Assembly (NCBI RefSeq): GCF_007795095.1
Contig: NZ_CP042218.1
Coordinates: 496,001-560,000 of the forward strand
Origin: Luteimonas granuli
Lineage (GTDB): Bacteria; Pseudomonadota; Gammaproteobacteria; Xanthomonadales; Xanthomonadaceae
Length of the DNA: 64,000 bases
Direction: 5' to 3'
Under the pieces are notes generated by a model. The model saw nothing but the letters and a program-made list of their open reading frames with translations, made no database searches and had not been told where the DNA came from. How positions within the stretch are numbered: the first letter of the stretch is position 1; each line of letters starts with the position of its first letter. A program made the position numbers and the translations under genes. Positions 16,047-24,936 of this stretch are shown one piece after another.

Positions 16047-17348
16047 ATGTCGATGAGCCGCAGATCCTGGAGCCGCAAGCGCATGGCCTGGACCATCGCC
16101 CTGACAGCTGCTGTCACGGTGCTCGCCGTCGTGCTGGCGATGAACTTCATCACGCCAGAGAAGAAGATCGAACGAAGGATCGAACATCGGCATGCCATCG
16201 CCGATCCCCAGTTCCAGCGCGAGATGTCGGTCCTGCTCGGCCCCGCGATCCTGCCCGGCAACCAGGTCACCGCCTACCAGAACGGCGACGAGATCTTTCC
16301 CGCGATGCTCGACGCGATCGAGGCGGCGCGCGGGACGATCACCTTCGAGACCTACATCTACTGGTCCGGCGAGATCGGCCGGAAGTTCGCCGATGCGCTT
16401 TCGGAGCGCGCGCGCAACGGGGTCGCGGTGCACCTGCTGGTGGACTGGGTCGGCAGCATCAAGATGGACGAATCGATGCTGCGGCAGATGGAGGATGCCG
16501 GGGTGCTCCTGGAGCACTACCGCCCGCTGCACTGGTACAACCTCGGGCGCATGAACAACCGCACCCACCGCAAGCTGCTGGTGGTGGACGGCCGCGTGGG
16601 CTTCACCGGCGGCGTCGGCATCGCCGACCAGTGGACCGGCCATGCCCAGGACCCCGACCACTGGCGCGAGGCGCACTTCAGGATCGAGGGGCCCGCCGTG
16701 GCGCAGATACAGGCGGCTTTCAATGACAACTGGATCAAGACCACCGGCACCCTGCTCAACGGCCCGGCCTACTTCCCGCCGCTGGAGCCGGCCGGGGAGA
16801 TGCCGGCCCACCTGTTCATCGCCTCGCCGGCGGGCGGCAGCGAAAGCATGCACCTGATGTACCTGACGTCGATCGCGGCGGCCGAGCATTCGATCGACCT
16901 GGCGGCGTCGTACTTCGTGCCCGACGAGCTGATCGTCAAGGCGCTGCTGGCCGCACGCAGGCGCGGGGTGCGGGTGCGGGTGCTGCTGCCCGGCGAGCAC
17001 ATCGATTCGGAGACGGTGCGGCTGTCGTCGAAATCGGGCTGGGGCGAGCTGCTGCAGGCGGGGATCGAGATCCACGAGTACGTCCCGACGATGCTGCACG
17101 TGAAGCTGCTGATCGTGGACCGGGAGCTGGTGTCGATGGGCTCGACCAACTTCGACATCCGTTCGTTCCGGCTGAACGACGAGGCCAGCCTCAACGTCTA
17201 CCACCACGGCTTCGCCCAGGCGATGACCGCCGTGTTCGAGGACGACCTGGAACACGCGAAGCAGTATTCGTACGCGATGTGGGAACGGCGGCCGCTGCGG
17301 GAGAAGCTCGCCGAGAAGTTCGTGCGGCCGATCAGGTCGCAGCTGTAG
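16047..17348 (+). CDS. Phospholipase D-superfamily cardiolipin synthase
   Basis: 433 aa with one N-terminal membrane helix (about residues 14-34). Two HKD catalytic motifs are present: H174-x-K176-x4-D181 followed by GFTGG, and H351-x-K353-x4-D358 followed by SMGSTNFD. The layout is that of ClsA/ClsB-type enzymes, which condense phosphatidyl groups to make cardiolipin, but with a single helix rather than ClsA's two. The ATG at 16047 is used; one at 16053 is equally possible. The open frame extends upstream through pldA in another frame and is not real. A repeat-rich region follows the stop. Confidence 0.87.
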   Translation: MSMSRRSWSRKRMAWTIALTAAVTVLAVVLAMNFITPEKKIERRIEHRHAIADPQFQREMSVLLGPAILPGNQVTAYQNGDEIFPAMLDAIEAARGTITFETYIYWSGEIGRKFADALSERARNGVAVHLLVDWVGSIKMDESMLRQMEDAGVLLEHYRPLHWYNLGRMNNRTHRKLLVVDGRVGFTGGVGIADQWTGHAQDPDHWREAHFRIEGPAVAQIQAAFNDNWIKTTGTLLNGPAYFPPLEPAGEMPAHLFIASPAGGSESMHLMYLTSIAAAEHSIDLAASYFVPDELIVKALLAARRRGVRVRVLLPGEHIDSETVRLSSKSGWGELLQAGIEIHEYVPTMLHVKLLIVDRELVSMGSTNFDIRSFRLNDEASLNVYHHGFAQAMTAVFEDDLEHAKQYSYAMWERRPLREKLAEKFVRPIRSQL

Positions 17349-17402
17349 GTTTGTCGTCCGGCCGGGCGCTCCGGGCTGCTTCGGCGAGCGGCGGGCTGTT
17401 CG

Positions 17403-17455
17403 GGTGCTCCGCAAACAGGTCCGCTGCGCCGCCCCTGAATGTTTGCTGCGCACCC
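17403..17455. repeat. Palindromic unit 1 of a repeat cluster
   Basis: Core 17411-17446 begins GCAAACAGGTC and ends TGAATGTTTGC. Its ends pair with each other (GCAAACA/TGTTTGC), enclosed by GGTGC/GCACC. The same 36-nt core recurs in inverted orientation at 17683-17718 with 34 of 36 positions identical. Confidence 0.7.
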
Positions 17456-17500
17456 GACCATCCCGCCGTGCCACCTCCTTCGCGGATCGGGGGCAAGGAC

Positions 17501-17635
17501 TCGCGGCTGCAGCCACTCCCACAACAGCATCAGCCCGGCCACCACTTCCCCCGGGCTTTCCGGGAGGCGGCTACTTGCGGGAGCGGCTACAGCCGCGATT
17601 CGAACGACACTTTGTGGGAGCGGCTACAGCCGCGA
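17501..17635. repeat. Three REP sequences (one inverted, two direct)
   Basis: Copies of a 23-nt REP of the form TGTGGGAGCGGCTACAGCCG plus CGA lie at 17613-17635 (plus), 17576-17598 (plus, TGCGGG variant) and 17501-17523 (minus, two differences). This matches the REP type widespread in Pseudomonas, Stenotrophomonas and Lysobacter intergenic regions. It lies between the convergent ends of the cardiolipin synthase and fumarase genes. Such elements often limit readthrough or protect 3' ends. Confidence 0.85.
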
Positions 17636-17661
17636 CTGAAGCTTGCCGCGAAAACGGGAGC

Positions 17662-17739
17662 GGAGGGTGCGTGGGGTATGGAGCAAACATTCAAGGGCGG
17701 CGCAGCCGACCTGTTTGCGCAATACCCCGCGCACCCTCC
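17662..17739. repeat. Palindromic unit 2, inverted copy with an 18-bp outer stem
   Basis: GGAGGGTGCGTGGGGTAT (17662-17679) pairs with 17722-17739 at 17 of 18 positions. They enclose the inverted copy of the unit 1 core (17683-17718). With unit 1 it brackets the REPs, so the 17403-17739 block is one nested inverted-repeat structure. No gene is seen in 17349-17798. Confidence 0.75.
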
Positions 17740-17798
17740 GCCCCGCGACACCGCGACAACGCAACGCGGCGACCGAAAAAACCGGCCGCCCCGCAGCA

Positions 17799-19358
17799 TC
17801 AAACCGTCTCGACCACCTTCAGGGGGATCTTGCCGATACGCGACTGCCATTCGCGCGGGCCGGTCTCGTGGACGGATTCGCCGGTGGCGTCGACGGCCAC
17901 GGTCACCGGCATGTCCTGCACGGTGAACTCGTAGATCGCCTCCATGCCCAGGTCCCCGAAGGCGACCACCTTCGCGGCCTTGATCGCCTTCGACACCAGG
18001 TAGGCCGAGCCGCCCACAGCCATCAGATAGGCGGAGCCGTGCCTGCGGATCGCGTCGATCGCCGCCGGGCCGCGCTCGGCCTTGCCCACCATGCCCAGGA
18101 GTCCGGTCTGCGACAGGATCTGGTCGGTGAACTTGTCCATGCGCGTGGCGGTGGTGGGGCCGGCGGGGCCGACGACTTCGCCTGCCACGGGATCGACCGG
18201 GCCGACGTAGTAGATGAAGCGGCCGGCCAGGTCGACCGGCAGCGTCTCGCCCCGGTTCAACATGTCCACCATGCGCTTGTGCGCGGCGTCGCGCCCGGTC
18301 AGCAGGCGGCCGTTGAGGAGCAGGGTCTCGCCCGGCTTCCAGGACGCCACGTCCTCGCGGGTCACGGTGTCGAGGTCGACGCGGCGGCCCTTGGAGGCGT
18401 CGTACGTGATCCGCGGCCAGTCCTCCAGCGACGGCGGGTCCAGCATCACCGGGCCGCTGCCGTCGAGGGTGAAGTGTGCGTGGCGGGTGGCGGCGCAGTT
18501 GGGGATCATCGCCACCGGCAGGTTCGCCGCGTGGGTCGGATAGTCCTTGATCTTGATGTCGAGCACGGTGGTCAGGCCGCCCAGGCCCTGGGCGCCTATC
18601 CCCAGCGCGTTGACGCCGTCGAAGATCTCCAGCCGCAGTTCCTCCAGACGGTTCGAGGGGCCGCGGGCCTTGAGGTCGACGATGTCGATCGGCTCCATCA
18701 GCGCTTCCTTGGCCAGCAGCATCGCCTTCTCGGCGGTGCCACCGATGCCGATGCCGAGCATGCCCGGCGGACACCAGCCGGCGCCCATGGTCGGCACGGT
18801 CTTCAACACCCAGTCGACGATCGAGTCGGAGGGGTTGAGCATGGCGAACTTCGACTTCGCCTCCGAGCCGCCGCCCTTGGCGGCCACGATCACCTCGACC
18901 TTGCCGCCCGGAACGACCTTGAAGTTGACGATGGCCGGGGTGTTGTCGCCGGTGTTGCGGCGCGCGCCGGCAGGGTCGGCCAATACGCTGGCGCGCAGTT
19001 TGTTCTCCGGCAGGCTGTAGGCGCGACGCACGCCCTCGTTGACCATGTCCTCCAGCCCCATGGTGGCGTCGGGCCAGGTCACGTCCATGCCGACTTCCAG
19101 GAACACGGTGACGATGCCGGTGTCCTGGCAGATCGGGCGATGGCCCTCGGCGCACATGCGCGAGTTGATCAGGATCTGTGCCATCGCATCCTTCGCCGCA
19201 GGGGATTCCTCGCGCTCGTACGCCGCCGCCAGGTTCCGGATGTAATCCACCGGGTGGTAGTAGCTGATGTACTGGAGGGCGTCGGCGACGCTCTGGATGA
19301 AGTCTTCCTGGCGGATCTCGGTCACGGCGGGCTCTGGTCTTGCGGGCACGGCGGACAT
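17799..19358 (-). CDS. Class I (4Fe-4S) fumarate hydratase
   Basis: 519 aa single-chain class I fumarase that hydrates fumarate to malate in the TCA cycle. The cysteines expected to hold the [4Fe-4S] cluster are visible in RPICQDTG (about residue 76), WCPPGMLG and IPNCAATRH. The C-terminal beta domain runs from about 330 to the end. The start at 19358 (MSAVPARPEPAVTEI) is the first ATG at the sigma-gene boundary; longer readings enter the divergent sigma gene. With the sdh operon it makes two TCA steps in this window. An oxygen-sensitive cluster is a family property. Confidence 0.92.
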   Translation of the reverse strand: MSAVPARPEPAVTEIRQEDFIQSVADALQYISYYHPVDYIRNLAAAYEREESPAAKDAMAQILINSRMCAEGHRPICQDTGIVTVFLEVGMDVTWPDATMGLEDMVNEGVRRAYSLPENKLRASVLADPAGARRNTGDNTPAIVNFKVVPGGKVEVIVAAKGGGSEAKSKFAMLNPSDSIVDWVLKTVPTMGAGWCPPGMLGIGIGGTAEKAMLLAKEALMEPIDIVDLKARGPSNRLEELRLEIFDGVNALGIGAQGLGGLTTVLDIKIKDYPTHAANLPVAMIPNCAATRHAHFTLDGSGPVMLDPPSLEDWPRITYDASKGRRVDLDTVTREDVASWKPGETLLLNGRLLTGRDAAHKRMVDMLNRGETLPVDLAGRFIYYVGPVDPVAGEVVGPAGPTTATRMDKFTDQILSQTGLLGMVGKAERGPAAIDAIRRHGSAYLMAVGGSAYLVSKAIKAAKVVAFGDLGMEAIYEFTVQDMPVTVAVDATGESVHETGPREWQSRIGKIPLKVVETV

Positions 19359-19433
19359 TCTAAGCTGCCCGCCGTGCCCGGCTTGAACCCTTCGCCGCGA
19401 CGCTGCATCCGACCCGGTATGCTCGACGCTGCC

Positions 19434-20009
19434 ATGACCGACAGCCCGCCGGCCCAGGCCGCCCACGATGCCGTGGACGGCGACGATGCCCTGGCCCGGG
19501 CCGCGGCGGGTGGCGACACCGCGGCGTTCGAAGCCCTCTACCGGCGACACGCCCCGCGCGTCCACGGGGTGGTGCTGCGCCTGGCCGGCTGGCAGCGCGC
19601 CCGCGCCGAGGACCTGGTGCAGGAGGCCTTCCTGCAGGCCTGGCGGGCGCTGCCGCGATGGCGCGGCGAAGCGTCCTTCGGCACCTGGCTTTACCGGCTC
19701 GCGGTCAACGCGGCCCTGATGGACCTGCGGGCGCGCCGGGCGCGCCCCGGGCTCGACGGCGACGACGAGGCGGCGCTCGAGGCCTTGGCCTCCGGCGACT
19801 CCGCCCAGCGCACGGCGATGGCCATGGACCTCGGTCGCGCCGTGGCCACGCTGCCTCCGCGCGCGCGCGCCGTGCTGGTCCTGCACGACGTCGAGGGCTG
19901 GACCCACGACGAGATCGCCACCGCGCTGGAAATGGCGGTCGGCAGTTCCAAATCCCAGCTGCACCGCGCGCGGGGCCTGCTCCGCGCACGGCTTGGAGAC
20001 ACGCCATGA
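19434..20009 (+). CDS. ECF-type RNA polymerase sigma factor
   Basis: 191 aa. Region 2 (about residues 25-95) contains FEALYRRHAPRVHG, AEDLVQEAFLQAWR and FGTWLYRLAVN. Region 4 (about 125-180) has LPPRARAVLVLHDVEGWTHDEIA and SKSQLHRARGLLRARL. It directs RNA polymerase to an envelope- or stress-type regulon. Its ATGA overlap with the next gene is the usual sigma/anti-sigma arrangement. The ATG at 19434 is chosen; one at 19419 is in frame five codons earlier. Confidence 0.93.
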   Translation: MTDSPPAQAAHDAVDGDDALARAAAGGDTAAFEALYRRHAPRVHGVVLRLAGWQRARAEDLVQEAFLQAWRALPRWRGEASFGTWLYRLAVNAALMDLRARRARPGLDGDDEAALEALASGDSAQRTAMAMDLGRAVATLPPRARAVLVLHDVEGWTHDEIATALEMAVGSSKSQLHRARGLLRARLGDTP

Positions 20010-20602
20010 CCCCGCACTCCCGACCTCCATGCGACCGCCGCGCCGCGCCCGACCAGCCGTGCGATGTCCTGCACGATGCGCTCGCCGCCCGCCTGCGCGG
20101 GCTGCGCGAGGAGGTCGCCCCGACGCGTGATCTCTGGCCTGGAATCGCCGCGCGGCTGGAGCCGAGGATCGCAGTCTCTGCCGGGGCCGGTCGCGACCGG
20201 CGCCGTCGCCTGCGCCGCCGCAATGCCGCCTATGCGACCGCGGCGACCGTGGTGTTCGCGGTGGCGGCCGGGTGGCAGTCGCTGCCGTTCCGCACCACGG
20301 CGGCGCCGCCGGTATCCGGCGACACCGCCACCACCGTCACCACCGGAGCCGCGGCCGACGCCGGCGCGCCCCTGCTGCAGGCGGCCGATGCACTGGCCCG
20401 CGAGTACCAGGGCGCCCTGCGCGAAGTCGAAACCACGACCGGCGCCGCCACAGCCGGCCCCGGCGACCTGGACGCCGAGCTTGAGCGCAGCGCCACCGAA
20501 GTCCGCGCCGCGCTCGCCCGCGATCCCGACGCCCGGCACCTGCTCCGCCATCTCCAGCGCATCTATGCCCACCGCCTGGCCCTGAGCCTGAGCCAGGCCT
20601 GA
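20006..20602 (+). CDS. Putative membrane anti-sigma factor
   Basis: 198 aa with no family motif I recognise. A cytoplasmic N-terminal segment (about residues 1-70) contains LRGLREEVAPTRDLWPGIAARLEPRI and a basic cluster RDRRRRLRRR. One hydrophobic helix (about 74-92) and a periplasmic tail with a predicted helical C-terminus follow. Topology, the 4-bp overlap with the ECF sigma gene and the DLWPGIAARL-like stretch common in such regulators support the call. No HxxxCxxC zinc motif is present. It is 16 bp upstream of the DUF4097 gene. Confidence 0.65.
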   Translation: MTPHSRPPCDRRAAPDQPCDVLHDALAARLRGLREEVAPTRDLWPGIAARLEPRIAVSAGAGRDRRRRLRRRNAAYATAATVVFAVAAGWQSLPFRTTAAPPVSGDTATTVTTGAAADAGAPLLQAADALAREYQGALREVETTTGAATAGPGDLDAELERSATEVRAALARDPDARHLLRHLQRIYAHRLALSLSQA

Positions 20603-20618
20603 CCCGAGGAGTTCCGCC

Positions 20619-21500
20619 ATGTTCCGCCATGTCATCGTCCTTGCACTCGCCGGCCTCGCCGCCCCTGCACTGGCCGCCACCCCGATCGACGAGCGCCGAC
20701 CGCTCGACGCCCGCGGCAAGGTGGAGGTGTCCAACCTCAAGGGCAGCATCGAAGTCCGCACCTGGGATCGGAACGAGGTCCACATCACCGGCAGCCTCGG
20801 CGAAGGCGTCGAGCGCCTCGAGATCGGCGATGGCGGCCGGATCCTGTCGGTGCGCGTGCGCTATCCCCGCAACAGCCGCGACAGCGAGCCGACCACCCTG
20901 GTGCTCCAGATCCCGCAGCAGGCCAGCCTCGAGGCCGAATCGGTCGCAGCCGCCATCGACGTCCAGGGCGTGGCCGGTGATTCCTTGAAGCTCGGAAGCG
21001 TCAGCGGGCGCGTGACCGCGGTCGGCGCGCCCGGCAAGGCCAGCGCCGAAAGCGTCAGCGGCGACCTGCGGCTCCACATCAACAGCCGCGAGATCTCCAC
21101 CGAGAGCGTCAGCGGCAACATCCTGCTGCGCGGCCGCATCGCCGGCCGCGTCGACATCGAGACAGTCTCCGGCGACATCGAGGTCGACACCCGCGGTGAG
21201 CGCCTGGCGCGACTGCAGAGCAGCACCGTGTCCGGCGACGCCAGCGTCCGCGCCGGAATCGCGGATGACGGCCGCTTCAGCTTCGAGTCGGTCAGCGGCG
21301 ACGTCCGCGTGATGCTGCCGCGGGATGCCTCGGCCCGCGTCGAAGCCGCCACCTTCAGCGGAGACATCGACGCCCCCGGCGCCGAGGTGGTGCGCAAGCG
21401 CTACGGCCCCGGCGCCAGCATGAAGCACGACTACGGCAGCGGTGGCGGCGCGATCGCGATCGAGACCTTCTCCGGCGACGTGCGCCTGCAGCTCGACTGA
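20619..21500 (+). CDS. DUF4097-type secreted beta-helix protein
   Basis: 293 aa with a signal peptide (about 1-20). The mature part carries a repeated SVSGD/TVSGD/TFSGD turn roughly every 20 residues (from about 128 to 290), typical of the DUF4097 repetitive beta-structure. Its function is unknown. It is the third gene of the sigma/anti-sigma operon and may be the signal-sensing or effector partner; this is inferred from context only. Confidence 0.82.
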   Translation: MFRHVIVLALAGLAAPALAATPIDERRPLDARGKVEVSNLKGSIEVRTWDRNEVHITGSLGEGVERLEIGDGGRILSVRVRYPRNSRDSEPTTLVLQIPQQASLEAESVAAAIDVQGVAGDSLKLGSVSGRVTAVGAPGKASAESVSGDLRLHINSREISTESVSGNILLRGRIAGRVDIETVSGDIEVDTRGERLARLQSSTVSGDASVRAGIADDGRFSFESVSGDVRVMLPRDASARVEAATFSGDIDAPGAEVVRKRYGPGASMKHDYGSGGGAIAIETFSGDVRLQLD

Positions 21501-21562
21501 TCGGGGGGCTGCCACGGCCCTGGGGCTCGCGCCATTCACGCCCTCCGAGGCAGGATGGCGCG

Positions 21563-23455
21563 ATGTCGACCGTCGCCAGCGCCACCGCCCACAGCCCGAA
21601 GCCCCCTGATCCGCGCGCGGGCCGCCCCTCGTTCCGCGAGCGCATCGACGCGCTGCGCAACCTGCCACCGTTCCTGCGCGAGGTCTGGCGCACCAGCCGT
21701 CCGCTGACCCTCGCCACCCTCACCCTGCGCCTGGTGCGCGCACTGCTGCCGGTGGCGATGCTCTACATCGGCAAGCTGATCATCGACGAGGCGATCCGGC
21801 TGGTCGGTGCCGGCGCCGTCGACGGCGGCTTCGGCGAAGCCTGGCGCGGCGGCCAGCTCGACCCTCTCGCGCTGCTGCTGGCCGTGGAGTTCGGCCTGGC
21901 CATCCTGTCCGACCTGCTCGGCCGCCTGGTGGCGTACTGCGACCAGGTCCTCTCGGAGATGTTCACCAACGCCGCCAGCATGCGGCTGATGGAGCATGCG
22001 GCCACGCTGGACCTGGAGGACTTCGAGGACCCCGAACTGCAGGACAGGCTGGACCGCGCCCGGCGCCAGACCATGGGTCGGATGAATCTGATGGGCCAGC
22101 TGTTCGGCCAGGCCCAGGACGTCGTCACCATCGTCAGCTTCGCGGCCGGCCTGCTGGTCTACGCACCATGGCTGATCCTGCTGCTGGGAGTGGCCCTGGT
22201 CCCGGCCTTCGTCGGCGAGTCGCACTTCAACGCCCTCAACTATTCGCTCAACTTCCAGTGGACCGCCGAACGCCGCCAGCTCGAGTACCTGCGCCAGACC
22301 GGCGCCAGCGTCGACACCGCCAAGGAAGTGAAGATCTTCGGCCTGCACCGCTTCCTGGTGGAGCGCTTCCGCACGCTGTCGCAGGCCTTCCTCGCGGCCA
22401 ACCGGCGGCTGGCGAAACGGCGGGCGTTCTGGGGCACCCTGCTCGCCGCGCTGGGCACGCTCGGCTACTACGTGGCCTATGCCTACATTGCCTGGCGCAC
22501 CGTGCACGGCGATTTCAGCATCGGCGACCTGACGTTCCTCGCCGGCAGCTTCCGGCGTCTGCGCCAGCTGCTGGAAGGCCTGCTGGTCGGCCTCTCCCAG
22601 GTCGCCGGGCAGGCCATGTTCCTCGACGACCTGTACTCGTTCTTCGACATCGAGCCCGAGATCGTCTCCAGACCCGGCGCCGCGATGGTCCCGCGCCCGA
22701 TCCGCACCGGCTTCGTGTTCGAGGACGTCGGCTTCCGCTATCCCGACGCCAGCCGCTGGGCGCTGCGCCACGTGGACCTCGAGCTGCGCGCGGGCGAAGT
22801 GCTGGCCCTGGTCGGCGAGAACGGCGCCGGCAAGACCACCCTGGTCAAGCTGCTGGCGCGGCTGTACGACCCCGACGAGGGCCGGATCCTGCTCGACGGC
22901 CGCGACCTGCGCGACTACGACCTGGACGACCTGCGCGCCAACATCGGCGTGATCTTCCAGGATTTCGTGCGCTTCCACATGACCGCGGCCGAGAACATCG
23001 GCGTCGGCCAGGTCGACGCCATGGGCGACCGCGGGCGGATCGAGGCCGCGGCGCGGCGCGCGATGGCCGACGAGGTCATCGCCGCACTGCCCGGCGGCTA
23101 CGACCAGGTGATCGGGCGCCGCTTCCGGACCGGCGTCGACCTCTCCGGCGGCCAGTGGCAGAAGATCGCCATCGCCCGCGCCTACATGCGCGACGCCCAG
23201 GTGATGATCCTCGACGAGCCCACGGCCGCGCTGGATGCGCGCAGCGAATACGAGGTGTTCCAGCGCTTCCGGGAGCTGTCCGACCAGCGAACCACCATAC
23301 TGATCTCCCATCGCTTCTCCAGCGTGCGCATGGCCGACCGGATCCTGGTCATGGCCGAGGGCCGGATCGAGGCCAGCGGCACCCACGACGAGCTGATGGC
23401 CGCGGGCGGGCGCTACGCCGAACTGTTCGAGCTGCAGGCTGCCGGATACCGTTGA
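21563..23455 (+). CDS. ABC exporter (fused permease and ATPase)
   Basis: 630 aa half-transporter of the MsbA/MdlB type. A membrane domain (about residues 40-350) with about six helices is followed by an ATPase. Walker A is GENGAGKTT at about 417-425, the signature is LSGGQWQ at about 527, Walker B is VMILDEPTAALD at about 548 and the switch histidine is in ISHRF. It would homodimerise in the inner membrane and export an unknown substrate. The Q after LSGGQ is followed by WQKIAIARA, normal for exporters. It lies 62 bp after the DUF4097 gene on the same strand. Confidence 0.9.
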   Translation: MSTVASATAHSPKPPDPRAGRPSFRERIDALRNLPPFLREVWRTSRPLTLATLTLRLVRALLPVAMLYIGKLIIDEAIRLVGAGAVDGGFGEAWRGGQLDPLALLLAVEFGLAILSDLLGRLVAYCDQVLSEMFTNAASMRLMEHAATLDLEDFEDPELQDRLDRARRQTMGRMNLMGQLFGQAQDVVTIVSFAAGLLVYAPWLILLLGVALVPAFVGESHFNALNYSLNFQWTAERRQLEYLRQTGASVDTAKEVKIFGLHRFLVERFRTLSQAFLAANRRLAKRRAFWGTLLAALGTLGYYVAYAYIAWRTVHGDFSIGDLTFLAGSFRRLRQLLEGLLVGLSQVAGQAMFLDDLYSFFDIEPEIVSRPGAAMVPRPIRTGFVFEDVGFRYPDASRWALRHVDLELRAGEVLALVGENGAGKTTLVKLLARLYDPDEGRILLDGRDLRDYDLDDLRANIGVIFQDFVRFHMTAAENIGVGQVDAMGDRGRIEAAARRAMADEVIAALPGGYDQVIGRRFRTGVDLSGGQWQKIAIARAYMRDAQVMILDEPTAALDARSEYEVFQRFRELSDQRTTILISHRFSSVRMADRILVMAEGRIEASGTHDELMAAGGRYAELFELQAAGYR

Positions 23456-23483
23456 CCGGGAGGCCCGGGGCCGCTCCGGGCGC

Positions 23484-23489
23484 TACAAT
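23484..23489 (+). promoter_or_regulatory. -10-like TACAAT upstream of fpr
   Basis: GCTACAAT ends 30 nt before the ATG. TTGACC occurs at 23452-23457, but the 26-bp spacing is too long to pair with it. Confidence 0.35.
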
Positions 23490-23519
23490 GGGTGGGTTTC
23501 CTCCCCGACCAAGACCCGC

Positions 23520-24329
23520 ATGGCCTCCGCGTTTGGCACCGAAACGGTGCTGGACGTCCGTCACTGGACGGACGACTACTTCAGCTTCACCACGTCCCGC
23601 GACGACGGTTTCCGCTTCGACAACGGCCAGTTCGTGATGATCGGCCTGCCCGTGAAGCAGCCCGACGGCAGCACGAAGCCGTTGATGCGTGCGTACTCGA
23701 TCGCCAGCGCCAATTGGGAGGAGCAGCTGGAGTTCTTCAGCATCAAGGTGCCGGACGGCCCGCTGACCTCGCGGCTGCAGCACATCCGGCCGGGAGATGA
23801 AGTGCTGATCGGCCGCAAGCCCACTGGCACGCTGCTCATCAGCGACCTGCATCCGGGCCGCAACCTCTACCTGCTGGGCACCGGCACGGGCCTGGCACCC
23901 TGGCTGTCGGTGATCAAGGACCCGGAGACCTACGAGCGCTTCGAGCGCGTGGTGCTATGCCACGGAGTGCGCCAGGAAGCCGACCTCTGCTACCGCGACT
24001 ACATCGTCAACGAGCTGCCGCGGCATGAACTGCTCGGCGACATCATCGGCGAGCGCCTGGTCTACTACCCGGCGGTGAGCCGCGAGGACTTCGTGTACCG
24101 GGGACGACCGCAGCGCGGCCGCCTGACCGACCTGATGGCCAGCGGCCGGATGATGTCCGACCTTGGCCTGGATGCGCTGGATCCGGCCCACGACCGCGCC
24201 ATGATCTGCGGCAGCCCGGGCATGCTGGCCGACTTCCGCGCCCTGCTCGACGGCCGCGGCTTCACCGCCTCGATGCGCATCGGGGTGATCGGCGACTACG
24301 TGTTCGAGCGGGCCTTCGTCGAGAAGTAG
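23520..24329 (+). CDS. fpr: Ferredoxin/flavodoxin-NADP+ reductase Fpr
   Basis: 269 aa. FAD-binding RAYSIAS (about 60-66), the NADP-binding GTGTGLAPWLS (about 121-131) and CGSPGML (about 230) follow the FNR order. The extended C-terminus ending VFERAFVEK is the Pseudomonas/Azotobacter-type subclass I rather than the E. coli one. It shuttles electrons between NADPH and ferredoxin or flavodoxin for Fe-S assembly and oxidative-stress defence. A TACAAT hexamer lies 30 nt before the ATG. Confidence 0.92.
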   Translation: MASAFGTETVLDVRHWTDDYFSFTTSRDDGFRFDNGQFVMIGLPVKQPDGSTKPLMRAYSIASANWEEQLEFFSIKVPDGPLTSRLQHIRPGDEVLIGRKPTGTLLISDLHPGRNLYLLGTGTGLAPWLSVIKDPETYERFERVVLCHGVRQEADLCYRDYIVNELPRHELLGDIIGERLVYYPAVSREDFVYRGRPQRGRLTDLMASGRMMSDLGLDALDPAHDRAMICGSPGMLADFRALLDGRGFTASMRIGVIGDYVFERAFVEK

Positions 24330-24364
24330 CGGCACGCCACCGTGCCGCGGCGCCCGCCACCGCG

Positions 24365-24370
24365 TAGAAT
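24365..24370 (+). promoter_or_regulatory. -10-like TAGAAT upstream of the universal stress gene
   Basis: CGTAGAAT ends 33 nt before the ATG at 24404. No -35 match is seen. Confidence 0.35.
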
Positions 24371-24403
24371 CCCGCCATCACGCACGAGCCGAGGAAGTCC
24401 CGA

Positions 24404-24826
24404 ATGAAGATCGTGGTCGCCGTCGACGGCAGCGAGATCAGCGTCCGCGCCGCCAGGCACGCCAACCTCCTCGCGAAGAGCCTGGCGAAGCCGGCGAGGA
24501 TCTTCCTGGTCGCCGTGGACCCCGCGCCGTTCCCCGGCGTGGTGAGCCGCATCGGCCGGGAGTCGATGGACCGCATCCACGCCGAGAACCATGAGCGCAT
24601 GCTGGCGCCGGCGCGCAAGGCACTCGCCCGCAGCAAGGCCGACGTGCGCGAGCTGGCCCTGGTCGGCGAACCGGCTGAAAGCCTGCTGGCCGCGGCCCGC
24701 GACAACAGGGCCGACATCCTGGTGATGGGCTCCCATGGCCGCGGCGCGGTCAAGGGCATCCTCCTGGGATCGGTGTCGAGCAAGGTCATCGCCCAGACCG
24801 ACATCCCGGTCACCATCGTCCGCTGA
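24404..24826 (+). CDS. Universal stress protein, UspA family
   Basis: 140 aa single Usp domain. It starts KIVVAVDGSEISVRAARHA and ends with the ATP-binding pattern GSHGRGAVKGILLGSVSSKV (about residues 108-127), i.e. G-x2-G-x9-G-S. The ATP-binding class is therefore likely. The role is general stress or persistence; no specific partner is evident. The 110-bp gap to the peptidase gene shows no hairpin. Confidence 0.9.
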   Translation: MKIVVAVDGSEISVRAARHANLLAKSLAKPARIFLVAVDPAPFPGVVSRIGRESMDRIHAENHERMLAPARKALARSKADVRELALVGEPAESLLAAARDNRADILVMGSHGRGAVKGILLGSVSSKVIAQTDIPVTIVR

Positions 24827-24936
24827 AAAGCTCCGGCGATGCCCGCTGAACAGCCCCGGCCATGCCTTTCGTCACGGGCGCGTGCCGGTGCGCGGCGGAG
24901 TACCCTAGAGAATTCAGTCCCCGCAGGATCTCAAAG

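Noticed and set aside
17761..17798. Hairpin with an A6/T6 loop after fumarase as a terminator
   Set aside because: The T-run lies in the loop rather than after the stem, so it does not fit an intrinsic terminator.
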